From: an uncultured Bacteroidales bacterium
Lineage (GTDB): Bacteria; Bacteroidota; Bacteroidia; Bacteroidales; F082
Direction of reading: 5' to 3'
DNA: 22,615 nt
NCBI GenBank assembly: GCA_937926515.1
Contig: CALAZZ010000004.1
Location: 1 to 22,615 of the forward strand
A program made the translations under genes and the position numbers. Shown here piece by piece: positions 7,871 through 16,953 of the stretch (positions are counted from its first letter, which is position 1; every line of letters begins with the position of its first letter). Under the pieces are notes generated by a model, which ran no database searches, was not told the DNA's origin, and worked only from the letters and a program-made list of their open reading frames with translations.

Positions 7871-8566
7871 ATGATCAAAACTGAAAAACTTTCGAAAGTG
7901 TTTCGTACCGATGAGGTTGAAACCACTGCACTCAATGAGGTTTCGTTCGAAATCAAGGAGGGTGAATTTGTTGCCATTATGGGGCCTTCCGGATGTGGCA
8001 AGTCCACACTATTGAATATTATGGGTTTACTGGATAATCCCACTTCCGGCAATTATTACTTTTTAGGTCAGGATGTATCTAAAAGTACTGAGCGGCAACG
8101 TGCCAATCTTCGTAAACAGAATATTGGGTTCGTATTTCAAAACTTCAACCTGATTGACGAGCTCACTGTTTTTGAAAATGTTGAGTTGCCATTGATCTAT
8201 CTCGGCATGCCCACCCGCGAACGTAAAGAAAGGGTAGAAGAGGTGCTTACCCAAATGCAGATCATGCACCGCAAAAAGCATTTTCCACTTCAGCTATCCG
8301 GCGGACAGCAGCAGCGTGTGGCTGTAGCCCGAGCTGTAATTGCCAAACCTGCATTAATACTTGCGGATGAGCCCACCGGTAATCTCGACTCGGTTCACGG
8401 TGAAGAAGTTATGAATTTGCTTAGCGATTTAAATAACAATGGCACCACCATAATTATGGTAACACACTCTCAGCGTGATGCTGAATACAGCCAACGTGTG
8501 ATGCGATTATTTGACGGTCAAATCATCAACGAAGACATCAAAAAGAGTTCATTCGTTATGAGTTAG
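7871..8566 (+). CDS. ABC transporter ATP-binding protein (LolD/MacB type)
   Basis: This 231-residue ATPase powers the neighbouring permeases by ATP hydrolysis at the cytoplasmic membrane face. Walker A is GPSGCGKST (38-46), the Q-loop glutamine is Q90, the ABC signature is LSGGQ (142-146), Walker B is LILADEP (162-168) with catalytic E167, and the H-loop histidine is H199. All motifs are intact. The sequence around the Q-loop (IGFVFQNFNLIDELTVFENV) and the post-Walker-B PTGNLDS are typical of the LolD/MacB/FtsE group. It is the only ATPase in a block with four permeases, and sits between copy 1 and copy 2. It probably serves as the shared motor, although separate ATPases elsewhere in the genome cannot be excluded. 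Confidence 0.95.
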   Translation: MIKTEKLSKVFRTDEVETTALNEVSFEIKEGEFVAIMGPSGCGKSTLLNIMGLLDNPTSGNYYFLGQDVSKSTERQRANLRKQNIGFVFQNFNLIDELTVFENVELPLIYLGMPTRERKERVEEVLTQMQIMHRKKHFPLQLSGGQQQRVAVARAVIAKPALILADEPTGNLDSVHGEEVMNLLSDLNNNGTTIIMVTHSQRDAEYSQRVMRLFDGQIINEDIKKSSFVMS

Positions 8567-8671
8567 ATGTGTCTGCTGTGCTGCGGTTTTTAATGCTGTG
8601 TTTCATGATGAGAGGAATAAGATAAGCATGGCATATTTCATCATAAACCTTTAACCTTTAATTGAAAAATA

Positions 8672-11065
8672 ATGTTCGGTTCATATCTTAGGATCGCCAT
8701 CCGCAACCTACTGAAACAGTGGCCATATACATTGATTAATATGTTTGGGCTCATGGTGGGGATCGCAGCTTTTTTGTTGATCGCATTGTTTATCCAGTAC
8801 CACTTGAACTTTGACAAACATATCCCCGGCAAAGACCAATTTTACAGGGTTGTACAGATCCAGCAGGCACATGGTGTAGGCGAACAACATGTGGCCATCA
8901 ATATGGGACCACTTACAGAAACAGCTGTAAGAGACATTCCTGAGGTAATTGACGCAGTGCGTGTGATGAGTTGGGGTTCACAAAACTTTAGGGTGGGTGA
9001 GCAATATTATTCCCAGCCTAATGTAGTTTGGACCGATCCTTCGGTTTTCAGGCTTTTTGGGGTCGAATTAATTATTGGGGATACGGCTACAGTCCTCAAT
9101 GATGCAAAATCAGTTGTTCTATCAGAAACCGTTGCCAATAAGTTCTTTAACAGCATTGAAGATGCGGTGGGTCAGGTTGTTGAATTTAATAATGAATCAG
9201 GATATCTCATTACGGGCGTGATGAAGGATCAACCTCAAAATGCCCATATGTGGATGGATGTGCTGGTATCCTACGAATCAGCACTTCTGACTTATCCCTG
9301 GCTGGCATCCTGGTATTCCAATTCAATGTGTTCCTATGTGAAGCTGCAGAGAGGCGTTGATTACAATATTGTGGGTGAGAAAATGACCAACATGCTGTTA
9401 GACTATTTCGATCCGGATGTGGCCCAACCTCAAACATTGTATCTACAACCAGTTAGCGAGGTACACCTGTTCTCAAATCATATTAAGTTTCAGATCAATT
9501 ATAGGGTCGGGAACAGCAAGCTTATACTGGTATTTGCAATCGTGGCTTTACTTATCATCATAATTGCCTGCATAAATTTCATTAACCTTGCCATTGCAAG
9601 ATCAGTGAAAAGAGCCAAGGAAGTTGGAATACGTAAGGTGATGGGAGCGAATAGGAACAAATTGGTTTATCAGTTCCTGGGTGAATCCATGTTGATAACA
9701 TTGGCAGCCATTATCCTGGCAGTTGTGGTTGTGGAATTGGCCTTGCCTGAATTTAACCGTTTGCTCGACACTGAACTCAGCATTCACATACTTTCAAACC
9801 CTCTGTTTAATGTTGGACTGCTACTTATTTGGCTGTTTGTAAGCTTTTTATCCGGTGTTTATCCTACCTTCTTCATGAGCCGCTACAAAGCTGTAGAGGT
9901 ATTAAAGGGGGCAGGCGGTCAGAGTGCAAGGGCGAAAGGCTGGCTTGGTAAAGTGTTGGTTGTCTTTCAGTTCAGTGTAGCTATCGTATTAATTTTTGTA
10001 GTCATCGTCACCAACAGGCAGGTTCATTTTGTGCTTAACAAAGACCTGGGCTATAACTATGAAAATGTACTTGGGGTACATCTCCAGGGGGGGCATCCTG
10101 CAAGAAAAGCTGAATTGCTGCGCCCTAATATCAGTCAGTTACCAGGGGTAGAGGCAGTTGCTGCAGCATCTTACATTAACGGAGTAGCCGGCAACCAGTC
10201 TTCCATCAGCGTTGATGATACCACCGATGTACAAATTACTGTTCGGTTCGGTTACGTTGATGAGGATTTCTTCCCACTTATGGGCATTCAAATTGTGCAA
10301 GGCCGCAATTTTAGTAAAGACTATCCCAATGACATCAATGAAGCTGTAATTCTTAATGAAGCAGCCGTAGCGTTTTTAGGTTGGGAAAATCCCATTGGCA
10401 AGCGTTTCCGTCCTTTTGGTATGGATACCTTGAACAGGCGTACCGTTATCGGAGTGATCAATGATTATCATTATTATTCCATACATTCAAGAATTGAACC
10501 GGCTGCCTATTTCATTAATCCCCAAAGCTTTGGTGTGCTATGTGTAAAATACGATGGGGACGATAAGGATGCCATGCTCAACCAAATCGAAGAAGTATGG
10601 TATGACTTGTTTCCTTCAACACCATTTGATTCGATCATTGCAAGTGAACGACTCGAACGACAATACGCTGGTGATCGCAATACCATGCAGGTGTTCATGA
10701 TATTTACCATCCTGTCTATCTTGATATCAGCTATTGGTCTTTATGGCCTCACTGCAATTCATGTTGAGCAACGCACACGCGAAATTGGTATTCGCAAAGT
10801 GTTGGGTGGATCCATAGAGCAATTAATGAATCTTGTATTCAAAGAATTTATATTTCTTGTGGTTATAGCAGGGGTGTTGGCAGTTCCGGTTGGATATTAT
10901 TTTTCTACCCGGTTTCTTGACCAATTCGCATATACCATTCATATCAAATGGTATTACCCTGTGATAGCAGTACTTGCTGCTGTGTTGATCGCCATGATTA
11001 CCATCGTTTACCATGCCAACAGGGCGGCTGCAACAAACCCTGTCAATTCATTGAAATACGAGTAG
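8672..11065 (+). CDS. Tandem FtsX/MacB-type ABC permease, copy 2
   Basis: This 797-residue protein has the same two-unit plan as its neighbours: TM1 at about 20-42, periplasmic domain 1, TM2-4 (about 283-308, 338-358 and 378-402), TM5 (427-447), periplasmic domain 2, and TM6-8 (about 673-697, 725-744 and 759-782). The coupling segments are RAKEVGIRKVMGANRNKL followed by YQFLGES after TM2, and RTREIGIRKVLGG after TM6. The tail is NPVNSLKYE. After TM1 the usual SYDRFH element is NFDKHI. The gene lies 105 bases after the ATPase gene and 107 bases before copy 3. These are the two widest gaps in the block, so internal promoters are possible, but I saw no clear TAnnTTTG box in either. Its substrate is unknown. 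Confidence 0.92.
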   Translation: MFGSYLRIAIRNLLKQWPYTLINMFGLMVGIAAFLLIALFIQYHLNFDKHIPGKDQFYRVVQIQQAHGVGEQHVAINMGPLTETAVRDIPEVIDAVRVMSWGSQNFRVGEQYYSQPNVVWTDPSVFRLFGVELIIGDTATVLNDAKSVVLSETVANKFFNSIEDAVGQVVEFNNESGYLITGVMKDQPQNAHMWMDVLVSYESALLTYPWLASWYSNSMCSYVKLQRGVDYNIVGEKMTNMLLDYFDPDVAQPQTLYLQPVSEVHLFSNHIKFQINYRVGNSKLILVFAIVALLIIIIACINFINLAIARSVKRAKEVGIRKVMGANRNKLVYQFLGESMLITLAAIILAVVVVELALPEFNRLLDTELSIHILSNPLFNVGLLLIWLFVSFLSGVYPTFFMSRYKAVEVLKGAGGQSARAKGWLGKVLVVFQFSVAIVLIFVVIVTNRQVHFVLNKDLGYNYENVLGVHLQGGHPARKAELLRPNISQLPGVEAVAAASYINGVAGNQSSISVDDTTDVQITVRFGYVDEDFFPLMGIQIVQGRNFSKDYPNDINEAVILNEAAVAFLGWENPIGKRFRPFGMDTLNRRTVIGVINDYHYYSIHSRIEPAAYFINPQSFGVLCVKYDGDDKDAMLNQIEEVWYDLFPSTPFDSIIASERLERQYAGDRNTMQVFMIFTILSILISAIGLYGLTAIHVEQRTREIGIRKVLGGSIEQLMNLVFKEFIFLVVIAGVLAVPVGYYFSTRFLDQFAYTIHIKWYYPVIAVLAAVLIAMITIVYHANRAAATNPVNSLKYE

Positions 11066-11172
11066 AAAAATGTATAGAACGCTATTATTTAGACGGTTAC
11101 AGTTAGAGCCAAAACAGGAATCCAAAGGAAATATTAATGCAATAATGTGCGCCAAGCAAAACCAAAAAACGA

Positions 11173-13602
11173 ATGATGTTTAAAACTTTACTTATTACAG
11201 CTTACCGCAACATGCTTCGAAAGCCTGGATTTACAATTATTAATATTACCGGTTTGGCCATTGGGTTGGCAGCATGCATATTGATACTGTTATATATAGC
11301 TGACGAATTGAGTTATGATCGTTTTCATGAAAAATCGGACCGCATCTATCGCATTACCGTACATGGTGTGTTTGGAAACAATGAATTTCACAGCACCTAT
11401 ACAGCAGCACCAATGGCTGCTGCAATGCTATCCGAATTCCCCGAAGTGGAATATATAACACGTATGATGCTTCGCCCGCAGCGTTCAGTCAGGATTGACG
11501 AAAAAGTTTTTATTGAAGACCGTTTTTTCTATGCCGACTCCAGCTTTTTCGATGTTTTCAGCTTCGAGCTGTTGGCAGGCGATCCTAAAAAAGTTCTGTC
11601 TGAACCCGGTCATATCGTACTTACCGAATCAACGGCCAAACGATATTTTGGTGATGAAGATCCTATTGGTAAGACACTTGTTGAAGACAACCGTTTCCAC
11701 TATACGGTGACCGGCCTGATGAAAGATGTACCCTCAAATTCCCATTTCAAATTTAACGTACTCGCTTCGTTTACCACGCTGCCCTGGCACAGCAATCCAA
11801 GCTGGTTCAATCAAAGTGCACAAACCTATATCGTACTTTCTGAAAATGCCGATCCCAACGAAATGAGGGCCAAGCTTGACCCTTTTCTGTACCGCCACAT
11901 AGGAGAACAGCTTCCCAAATTTCTTGGAATAACCGTTGACGAATTTGAAGCCTCAGGTCAAACCTATGGCTATGGGATGCAAAACATACATGGCATTCAT
12001 CTGCATTCAAACCTGGATGGTGAATACGAAGTCAATGGCAGCATCACTTATGTTTATCTGTTTTCGGCCATTGCATTCTTTATACTGCTTATTGCCTGTA
12101 TCAATTTTATGAATCTCTCAACTGCTCGCTCAGTAAGCAGGGCCAAGGAGGTGGGCGTACGTAAAGTGTTAGGGTCGCAACGACACCAACTGATCAGACA
12201 ATTTCTTGGTGAGTCATTGCTGTACAGCATTGTAGCTATGATCATTGCTGTGATCTTGATCGAGATCAGCTTGCCCTATTTCAATCATATTGCACTGAAG
12301 CAATTGTCTTTCAACCTTCAGTCCAACTGGTTATTCATTATGGCACTACCGATTTTTGTAGGAATAACTGGCTTGGTTGCCGGTAGTTATCCGGCATTTT
12401 ACCTTTCATCATTTCAACCGATAAAGGTGATCAAAGGACAATTTTATCAAGGAATGTCAAAGGGCCGTTTCCGTAGTATTCTCGTATTATTTCAATATAG
12501 CATTTCTATCCTGTTGATCATAGCCACACTGGTCATATTTAAGCAGTTAACTTATATGCAAGATAAGAACATGGGTTATGATGAGGAGCATGTTGTGGTG
12601 ATTAAACGAGTGAATGGTTTGGGTAATAATGCTATGCCCGTCTTTAAACAAGCCATACTCAAAAACCCGGATATTATCAATGCGAGCTATTCCATTGACC
12701 TCCCCGGTGATGATTATAGCTCAAACAGCATAGGAGTTGCCGGCCGGCCTTTGGATGAAATAAATATTGTAATGATGCAGCCGGCCGATTACGATTTTAT
12801 TGAAACAATGGGAATCCAATTGGCTGAAGGCAGATGGTTCGATCGCGAATTTGCTACAGATTCTGTTGCGGTCATCATCAACCAGACAGCGCAAAAAAGA
12901 CTGGGAATTACCGATATTCATACAGAGAAGATCGTCAGACATGCCACTCCACCCGACCCACATTTAATCAGCCATATTATCGGTGTTGTTGAAGATTTTC
13001 ATTTTGAATCTTTACACAGGCCTATACGTACCATGGCTTTTTACCTGCTTCCCGAAGGCAGCTGGGCAAATCGTCTGGCCGTGCGTGTACAAGCCGGTAA
13101 AATGAAGGAAACTATTGATTTTCTTGAAGCACAATGGCATACCATGGAGTCGGGCCAACCTTTTGAGTATAGCTTTCTTGATCAATCACTCGAAAAATTT
13201 TACAAGAATGATAAACGTACCCTGACCATATATACCATATTTAGTTTATTGGCCATTTTTGTAGCGTCAATTGGTTTGTTTGGTCTGGCTGCATATACCA
13301 CCGAAAGCCGAACACGCGAAATAGGCATACGTAAAGTCCTGGGAGCCGGCGAACCCAACATCATCCACCTTTTATCGAAGGAGTTTACTAAATGGGTACT
13401 GCTGGCCAATGTGATTGCCTGGCCCCTTGCTTATTTACTAATGGCCAACTGGCTCAATAATTTTGCCTACAGGATTGAGATACCCTGGTATTTGTTTGTT
13501 CTGGCTGGTTTAATTGCAATGTTTGTAGCATTAGCAACTGTTATTTATCAGGCTGTTAAGGCAGCACGAGCCAATCCTGTTGAGGCGTTAAAATATGAAT
13601 AA
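11173..13602 (+). CDS. Tandem FtsX/MacB-type ABC permease, copy 3
   Basis: This is an 809-residue inner-membrane permease. There are two adjacent ATG codons (11173 and 11176), and the first is used here. TM1 lies at about 20-41 and is followed by ELSYDRFHEKSDRIYRI, the family's typical entry into periplasmic domain 1. TM2-4 are at about 290-315, 348-368 and 386-411, TM5 at 436-456, and TM6-8 at about 683-707, 740-757 and 772-794. The coupling segments read RAKEVGVRKVLGSQRHQL with RQFLGES (after TM2) and RTREIGIRKVLGAG (after TM6). The tail is NPVEALKYE. This copy matches the family consensus best by eye. It is followed after 48 bases by a small gene of unknown function. Confidence 0.92.
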   Translation: MMFKTLLITAYRNMLRKPGFTIINITGLAIGLAACILILLYIADELSYDRFHEKSDRIYRITVHGVFGNNEFHSTYTAAPMAAAMLSEFPEVEYITRMMLRPQRSVRIDEKVFIEDRFFYADSSFFDVFSFELLAGDPKKVLSEPGHIVLTESTAKRYFGDEDPIGKTLVEDNRFHYTVTGLMKDVPSNSHFKFNVLASFTTLPWHSNPSWFNQSAQTYIVLSENADPNEMRAKLDPFLYRHIGEQLPKFLGITVDEFEASGQTYGYGMQNIHGIHLHSNLDGEYEVNGSITYVYLFSAIAFFILLIACINFMNLSTARSVSRAKEVGVRKVLGSQRHQLIRQFLGESLLYSIVAMIIAVILIEISLPYFNHIALKQLSFNLQSNWLFIMALPIFVGITGLVAGSYPAFYLSSFQPIKVIKGQFYQGMSKGRFRSILVLFQYSISILLIIATLVIFKQLTYMQDKNMGYDEEHVVVIKRVNGLGNNAMPVFKQAILKNPDIINASYSIDLPGDDYSSNSIGVAGRPLDEINIVMMQPADYDFIETMGIQLAEGRWFDREFATDSVAVIINQTAQKRLGITDIHTEKIVRHATPPDPHLISHIIGVVEDFHFESLHRPIRTMAFYLLPEGSWANRLAVRVQAGKMKETIDFLEAQWHTMESGQPFEYSFLDQSLEKFYKNDKRTLTIYTIFSLLAIFVASIGLFGLAAYTTESRTREIGIRKVLGAGEPNIIHLLSKEFTKWVLLANVIAWPLAYLLMANWLNNFAYRIEIPWYLFVLAGLIAMFVALATVIYQAVKAARANPVEALKYE

Positions 13603-13650
13603 TACAGAGATATAGCGCTGATTTTTAATGTTTAAAGTAAATTTTTAGCC

Positions 13651-13938
13651 ATGAGAGAAGTAGTCATACTCATTCCCGATCTTGATAAGGAACAGAATGT
13701 TGAGATCGACGTTAGAATAAATGGTCGTAAACGAACTTTGCAATACCGTGTGGAGCTGCTCGACTGGGAAGGAAACGATGTGCCTCCAAAGGACAAAGTG
13801 CAGGTTCTGCGTCATAAAATAGCTGAATACGACAAAAACTGGGAACTGGTTGAAATAGGTCCGCCAACTGAGAAAAACATTTCACTTATGTTTCGGAAGC
13901 GACCTGCTAAGGCGCTTATTGAAAAGGGCAACCAATAA
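13651..13938 (+). CDS. Small conserved-looking protein of unknown function
   Basis: This 95-residue protein has no signal peptide and no membrane helix. The N-terminal two thirds look beta-rich (MREVVILIPD, VEIDVRINGRKRTLQYRVELLDW), and a charged middle (VLRHKIAEYDKNWELVEIG) is followed by a short basic end. I do not recognise a family. The ATG is preceded by an A/T-rich leader with no clear Shine-Dalgarno sequence, as is usual in this phylum. Gaps of 48 and 46 bases separate it from permease copy 3 and the secreted NTF2-like gene, so it is probably part of the same transcription unit. Codon use and composition do not differ obviously from the neighbours. A cytosolic accessory role for the transporter is possible but not supported by any motif. 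Confidence 0.75.
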   Translation: MREVVILIPDLDKEQNVEIDVRINGRKRTLQYRVELLDWEGNDVPPKDKVQVLRHKIAEYDKNWELVEIGPPTEKNISLMFRKRPAKALIEKGNQ

Positions 13939-13984
13939 GTTGTTCAATTTGCAAATGAACCATAAAATCATTAATAATTAAGCC

Positions 13985-14428
13985 ATGAAAAAAATTATCT
14001 TTCTTTCTCTTAGTCTTATTTGGATAAACCTTGTAAGCATTGCACAAGAAGAGAACCGGGCCATACGCGATGTCATTCAATCAGCTTATATTGATGGCAT
14101 TCACAACAGGCAAGGGCTTGAAAAGATTCACAAAGGCTTCCATCCTGGCTTTGAAATGATCAGCAAGCGAAATGGCCTTTTGACAAAATTGCCGATTTAC
14201 AATTGGATTGAAACTGTCGAGATAGCCATGATGGATCAGAAGGAACCTGAAGAACAAAATTTTGTGACTGCCAAATTCCCGATGATTGACATCAGCGGTG
14301 ATGCTGCTATTGCGAAAGTGGAACTTTATCGCGATGATGTACATTTATTTACTGATTATATGTTCCTATACAGGTTTGGCAACGACTGGCGTATTGTTTC
14401 CAAGATTTATTATCGACAAGCCGAATAA
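13985..14428 (+). CDS. Secreted NTF2-like / putative lumazine-binding-family protein
   Basis: This 147-residue protein starts with a signal peptide (MKKIIFLSLSLIWINLV, likely cleaved just after SIA, about residue 20). The mature part has the cone-shaped NTF2-like pattern: N-terminal helices (AIRDVIQSAYIDGI, about 25-38), a middle helical segment (LPIYNWIETVEIAMMD), then beta strands ending in GDAAIAKVELYRDD, FTDYMFLYRFGNDWRIVSKIYY. The final GxWRIVSKI motif is characteristic of the putative lumazine-binding family (Lumazine_bd_2) and related SnoaL-like proteins. Actual lumazine binding is not established for such members. It would act in the periplasm, lies 25 bases before permease copy 4, and could bind a small ligand moved by the transporter; that link is inferred from position only. 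Confidence 0.8.
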   Translation: MKKIIFLSLSLIWINLVSIAQEENRAIRDVIQSAYIDGIHNRQGLEKIHKGFHPGFEMISKRNGLLTKLPIYNWIETVEIAMMDQKEPEEQNFVTAKFPMIDISGDAAIAKVELYRDDVHLFTDYMFLYRFGNDWRIVSKIYYRQAE

Positions 14429-14453
14429 TTTCATCAGGTAAAATTGCCCGGTT

Positions 14454-16904
14454 ATGAAAGGCACATCCATACTTCTTAAAAACTACTTGCTCTTTAGCTT
14501 GAGAAGCTTGCGCAAACAAGGGATCTACAGCCTTATAAATATTTTTGGACTTACTGTGGGGATTGTGGCATTCATCCTGATCTTTCTGTATCTGCAGCAG
14601 GAATATGCCTATGATCGGTGCTGGAGTGATTATCAGAACATATATCGTGTAAACGAAAGCCTCATTTTTAATGAACGTGAAGATCATTTTGCATTGGCCT
14701 CCTACAATGTTTGGCAAGCCATGCGCAATGACTACCCTGAGATAGAGGCATCTGCAATCATATACCAGAGCAGCTATTCTGAGGAGGGACCGGGTGTGAC
14801 TTTATGGTATGAAGATAAGATGCTGAGGCTTCCATCCTATTCGGTAGCAGATGCAGATTTTTTTAAGTTATTTGATTTTCCCTTTGTTGAGGGCAACCCG
14901 AGCACAGCCCTTGTTGAACCTAAAAGCTTGGTATTAAGTAAAAATGCTGCCGAAAACTTTTTTTCCGGCGAATCAGCATTAGGCAAAATGCTGCGTATAA
15001 ACAGATCAAGCTACAAAGTTACTGCTGTGATTGATACCGATGCCTGCCAGACACACCTGCAATTCGATGCACTGATGTCGTTCAGTACACTTTCTAACAC
15101 CACCATTGAACAGATGCGCCGCGATTGGTTTTGGCTCATCGGCTATACTTATGTAAAATTTCAGGATAAAAATTCAGCAAAAGGTTTTAATGACAAATTG
15201 GAGTTGATGATCGAAGAGCAGGTAAGGCCATGGATCAGCGGGCTGAGTATCGATGGCGATATCAATCTGCACATAGAGCCTATTAGAGACATCCATTTCA
15301 ACACCAGCCTGCAATACGACAGTCACTCCAATACCAACAAGCGCTTTGTTCTTATGTTTGTGTTTATTGCCGCATTCTTACTCTTGATTGCTTCCATCAA
15401 TTATATGAACCTGGCAACAGCACGCTCTCTCAAACGGGCGCGCGAAATAGGCATACGCAAGGTAGTGGGTGCCCACCGCAAACAGCTGGTGATTCAGTTC
15501 CTGGGCGAAAGTGTCCTGTTCACCATGATCGCATTTATGCTGGCTCTGGCAATCTCAGAAATTATTCTACCCTGGTTTAATACGCTGATTGGGCTGGAGC
15601 TTCGTCTCTCTGACATGCTGCTGACTCATAAGGGTATGCCGGTGATGTTTTTGCTGGTTGTTGTAATTTTTCTCGGACTTTTAAGTGGTAGTTTTCCTGC
15701 TTTTGTGTTATCATCATTCCGGCCTGTGAAAGTGCTGCGCCCAGGATTGCAGTTGGTGCAAGGCAATGGTTTTCGATCATCACATCTGCGCAAAGGCCTG
15801 GTGGTTTTACAATTTGTCATATCAATAGCCTTAATCATCAGCACAGTTGTTATTTCAAAACAACTAAACTATATGCGTCAGTATGATGCAGGCATTCATC
15901 TCGATCAGGTGATGGTCATTCATTATCCTTCTGATTCAACATTGATTAGTAACCGTGAAGTGATTAAACAGCAAATGCTGACCATTCCGGAAGTAACGCA
16001 TGCTTCGGTCAGCAATAACCTACCCGGTTATAAATCAGGCCGTTTGATGTTTTTTTTGGGCGACACAGCCAAACCGGAAGTGCATACCATGAATCTTTAT
16101 ATGGTCGACCATGATTTTTTCGATCTGCTGGATATAAACCTCATCGAAGGCAGGCTGTTTTCTAAAGAGTTCCCCAACGATGCTACAACAGCTTTTGTGG
16201 TAAATCGTGCTGCTGCTGAATTCATGGGTTACGAAAATCCTGTTGGCGCACCTATGAATTGTGGTATGGGCGTTAAAGGAAAGATAATAGGCATGGTGGA
16301 AAACTTCAATTATGCTTCCTTACATAATCCCATTGAACCACTTGTGTTCATATTGAACCAGGACAGGATGTCCTTTCTTGCGGTGCGCTTTCAGACCAAT
16401 GATGTGGCATCGGCTGTGAGTAATATTTCGAATATGTGGCAGAATTTTGACCGAAATCATTATATGCAGTACAACTTCCTGAATACCCATTTCGAACAGC
16501 AATATATGCGAGAGCAGCGTATGTTATCATTGTTCCGCTACTTTGCACTTCTCGTTATTATGATCTCCTGCCTGGGGCTTTTAGGGCTGTCAGCCTATAT
16601 GGTAGAGCAACGAAGCAAAGAGATTGGAATACGTAAGGTGCTGGGTAGCAGCACTGCTTCTATTATCAGAATGTTGATTTCTGAACTCAGCCTGTTGGTG
16701 CTGCTTGCAGGTGCGCTTGCACTGCCGGTAACCTGGTTTTTTATGCAACAATGGCTGAATGATTTTGCTTACCGGGTATGGCTTAATCCGGTTTGGTTTG
16801 CATTGGGTCTGCTAGCGGCGTTGCTTATTGCAGTTTTGACTGTATTAAGCCAGGCAATAAGAGCTGTTTATATCAATCCGGTACAGGCCTTGCAATATGA
16901 ATGA
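14454..16904 (+). CDS. Tandem FtsX/MacB-type ABC permease, copy 4
   Basis: At 816 residues this is the longest of the four permeases. TM1 (about 22-43) is followed by EYAYDRCWSDYQNIYRV, then periplasmic domain 1. TM2-4 lie at about 297-322, 353-373 and 394-419, TM5 at about 449-468, then the second periplasmic domain, and TM6 at about 689-713 followed by two more helices. The coupling segments are RAREIGIRKVVGAHRKQL with IQFLGES, and RSKEIGIRKVLGSS. The tail is NPVQALQYE. It is the last gene of the plus-strand block and converges with the deoxyhypusine-synthase-like gene 49 bases away. I found no convincing hairpin terminator in that gap. The fourth copy is separated from the others by two small genes. 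Confidence 0.92.
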   Translation: MKGTSILLKNYLLFSLRSLRKQGIYSLINIFGLTVGIVAFILIFLYLQQEYAYDRCWSDYQNIYRVNESLIFNEREDHFALASYNVWQAMRNDYPEIEASAIIYQSSYSEEGPGVTLWYEDKMLRLPSYSVADADFFKLFDFPFVEGNPSTALVEPKSLVLSKNAAENFFSGESALGKMLRINRSSYKVTAVIDTDACQTHLQFDALMSFSTLSNTTIEQMRRDWFWLIGYTYVKFQDKNSAKGFNDKLELMIEEQVRPWISGLSIDGDINLHIEPIRDIHFNTSLQYDSHSNTNKRFVLMFVFIAAFLLLIASINYMNLATARSLKRAREIGIRKVVGAHRKQLVIQFLGESVLFTMIAFMLALAISEIILPWFNTLIGLELRLSDMLLTHKGMPVMFLLVVVIFLGLLSGSFPAFVLSSFRPVKVLRPGLQLVQGNGFRSSHLRKGLVVLQFVISIALIISTVVISKQLNYMRQYDAGIHLDQVMVIHYPSDSTLISNREVIKQQMLTIPEVTHASVSNNLPGYKSGRLMFFLGDTAKPEVHTMNLYMVDHDFFDLLDINLIEGRLFSKEFPNDATTAFVVNRAAAEFMGYENPVGAPMNCGMGVKGKIIGMVENFNYASLHNPIEPLVFILNQDRMSFLAVRFQTNDVASAVSNISNMWQNFDRNHYMQYNFLNTHFEQQYMREQRMLSLFRYFALLVIMISCLGLLGLSAYMVEQRSKEIGIRKVLGSSTASIIRMLISELSLLVLLAGALALPVTWFFMQQWLNDFAYRVWLNPVWFALGLLAALLIAVLTVLSQAIRAVYINPVQALQYE

Positions 16905-16953
16905 TTCTGAATTATTGCAATTGAAATACAATGGATCCCGGCTGAACCATTTC

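Noticed and set aside
8567..8671. The 105-base and 107-base gaps inside the permease block (8567-8671 and 11066-11172) considered as internal terminators or promoters
   Set aside because: No stable hairpin with a U-tract and no TAnnTTTG box was found in either gap.
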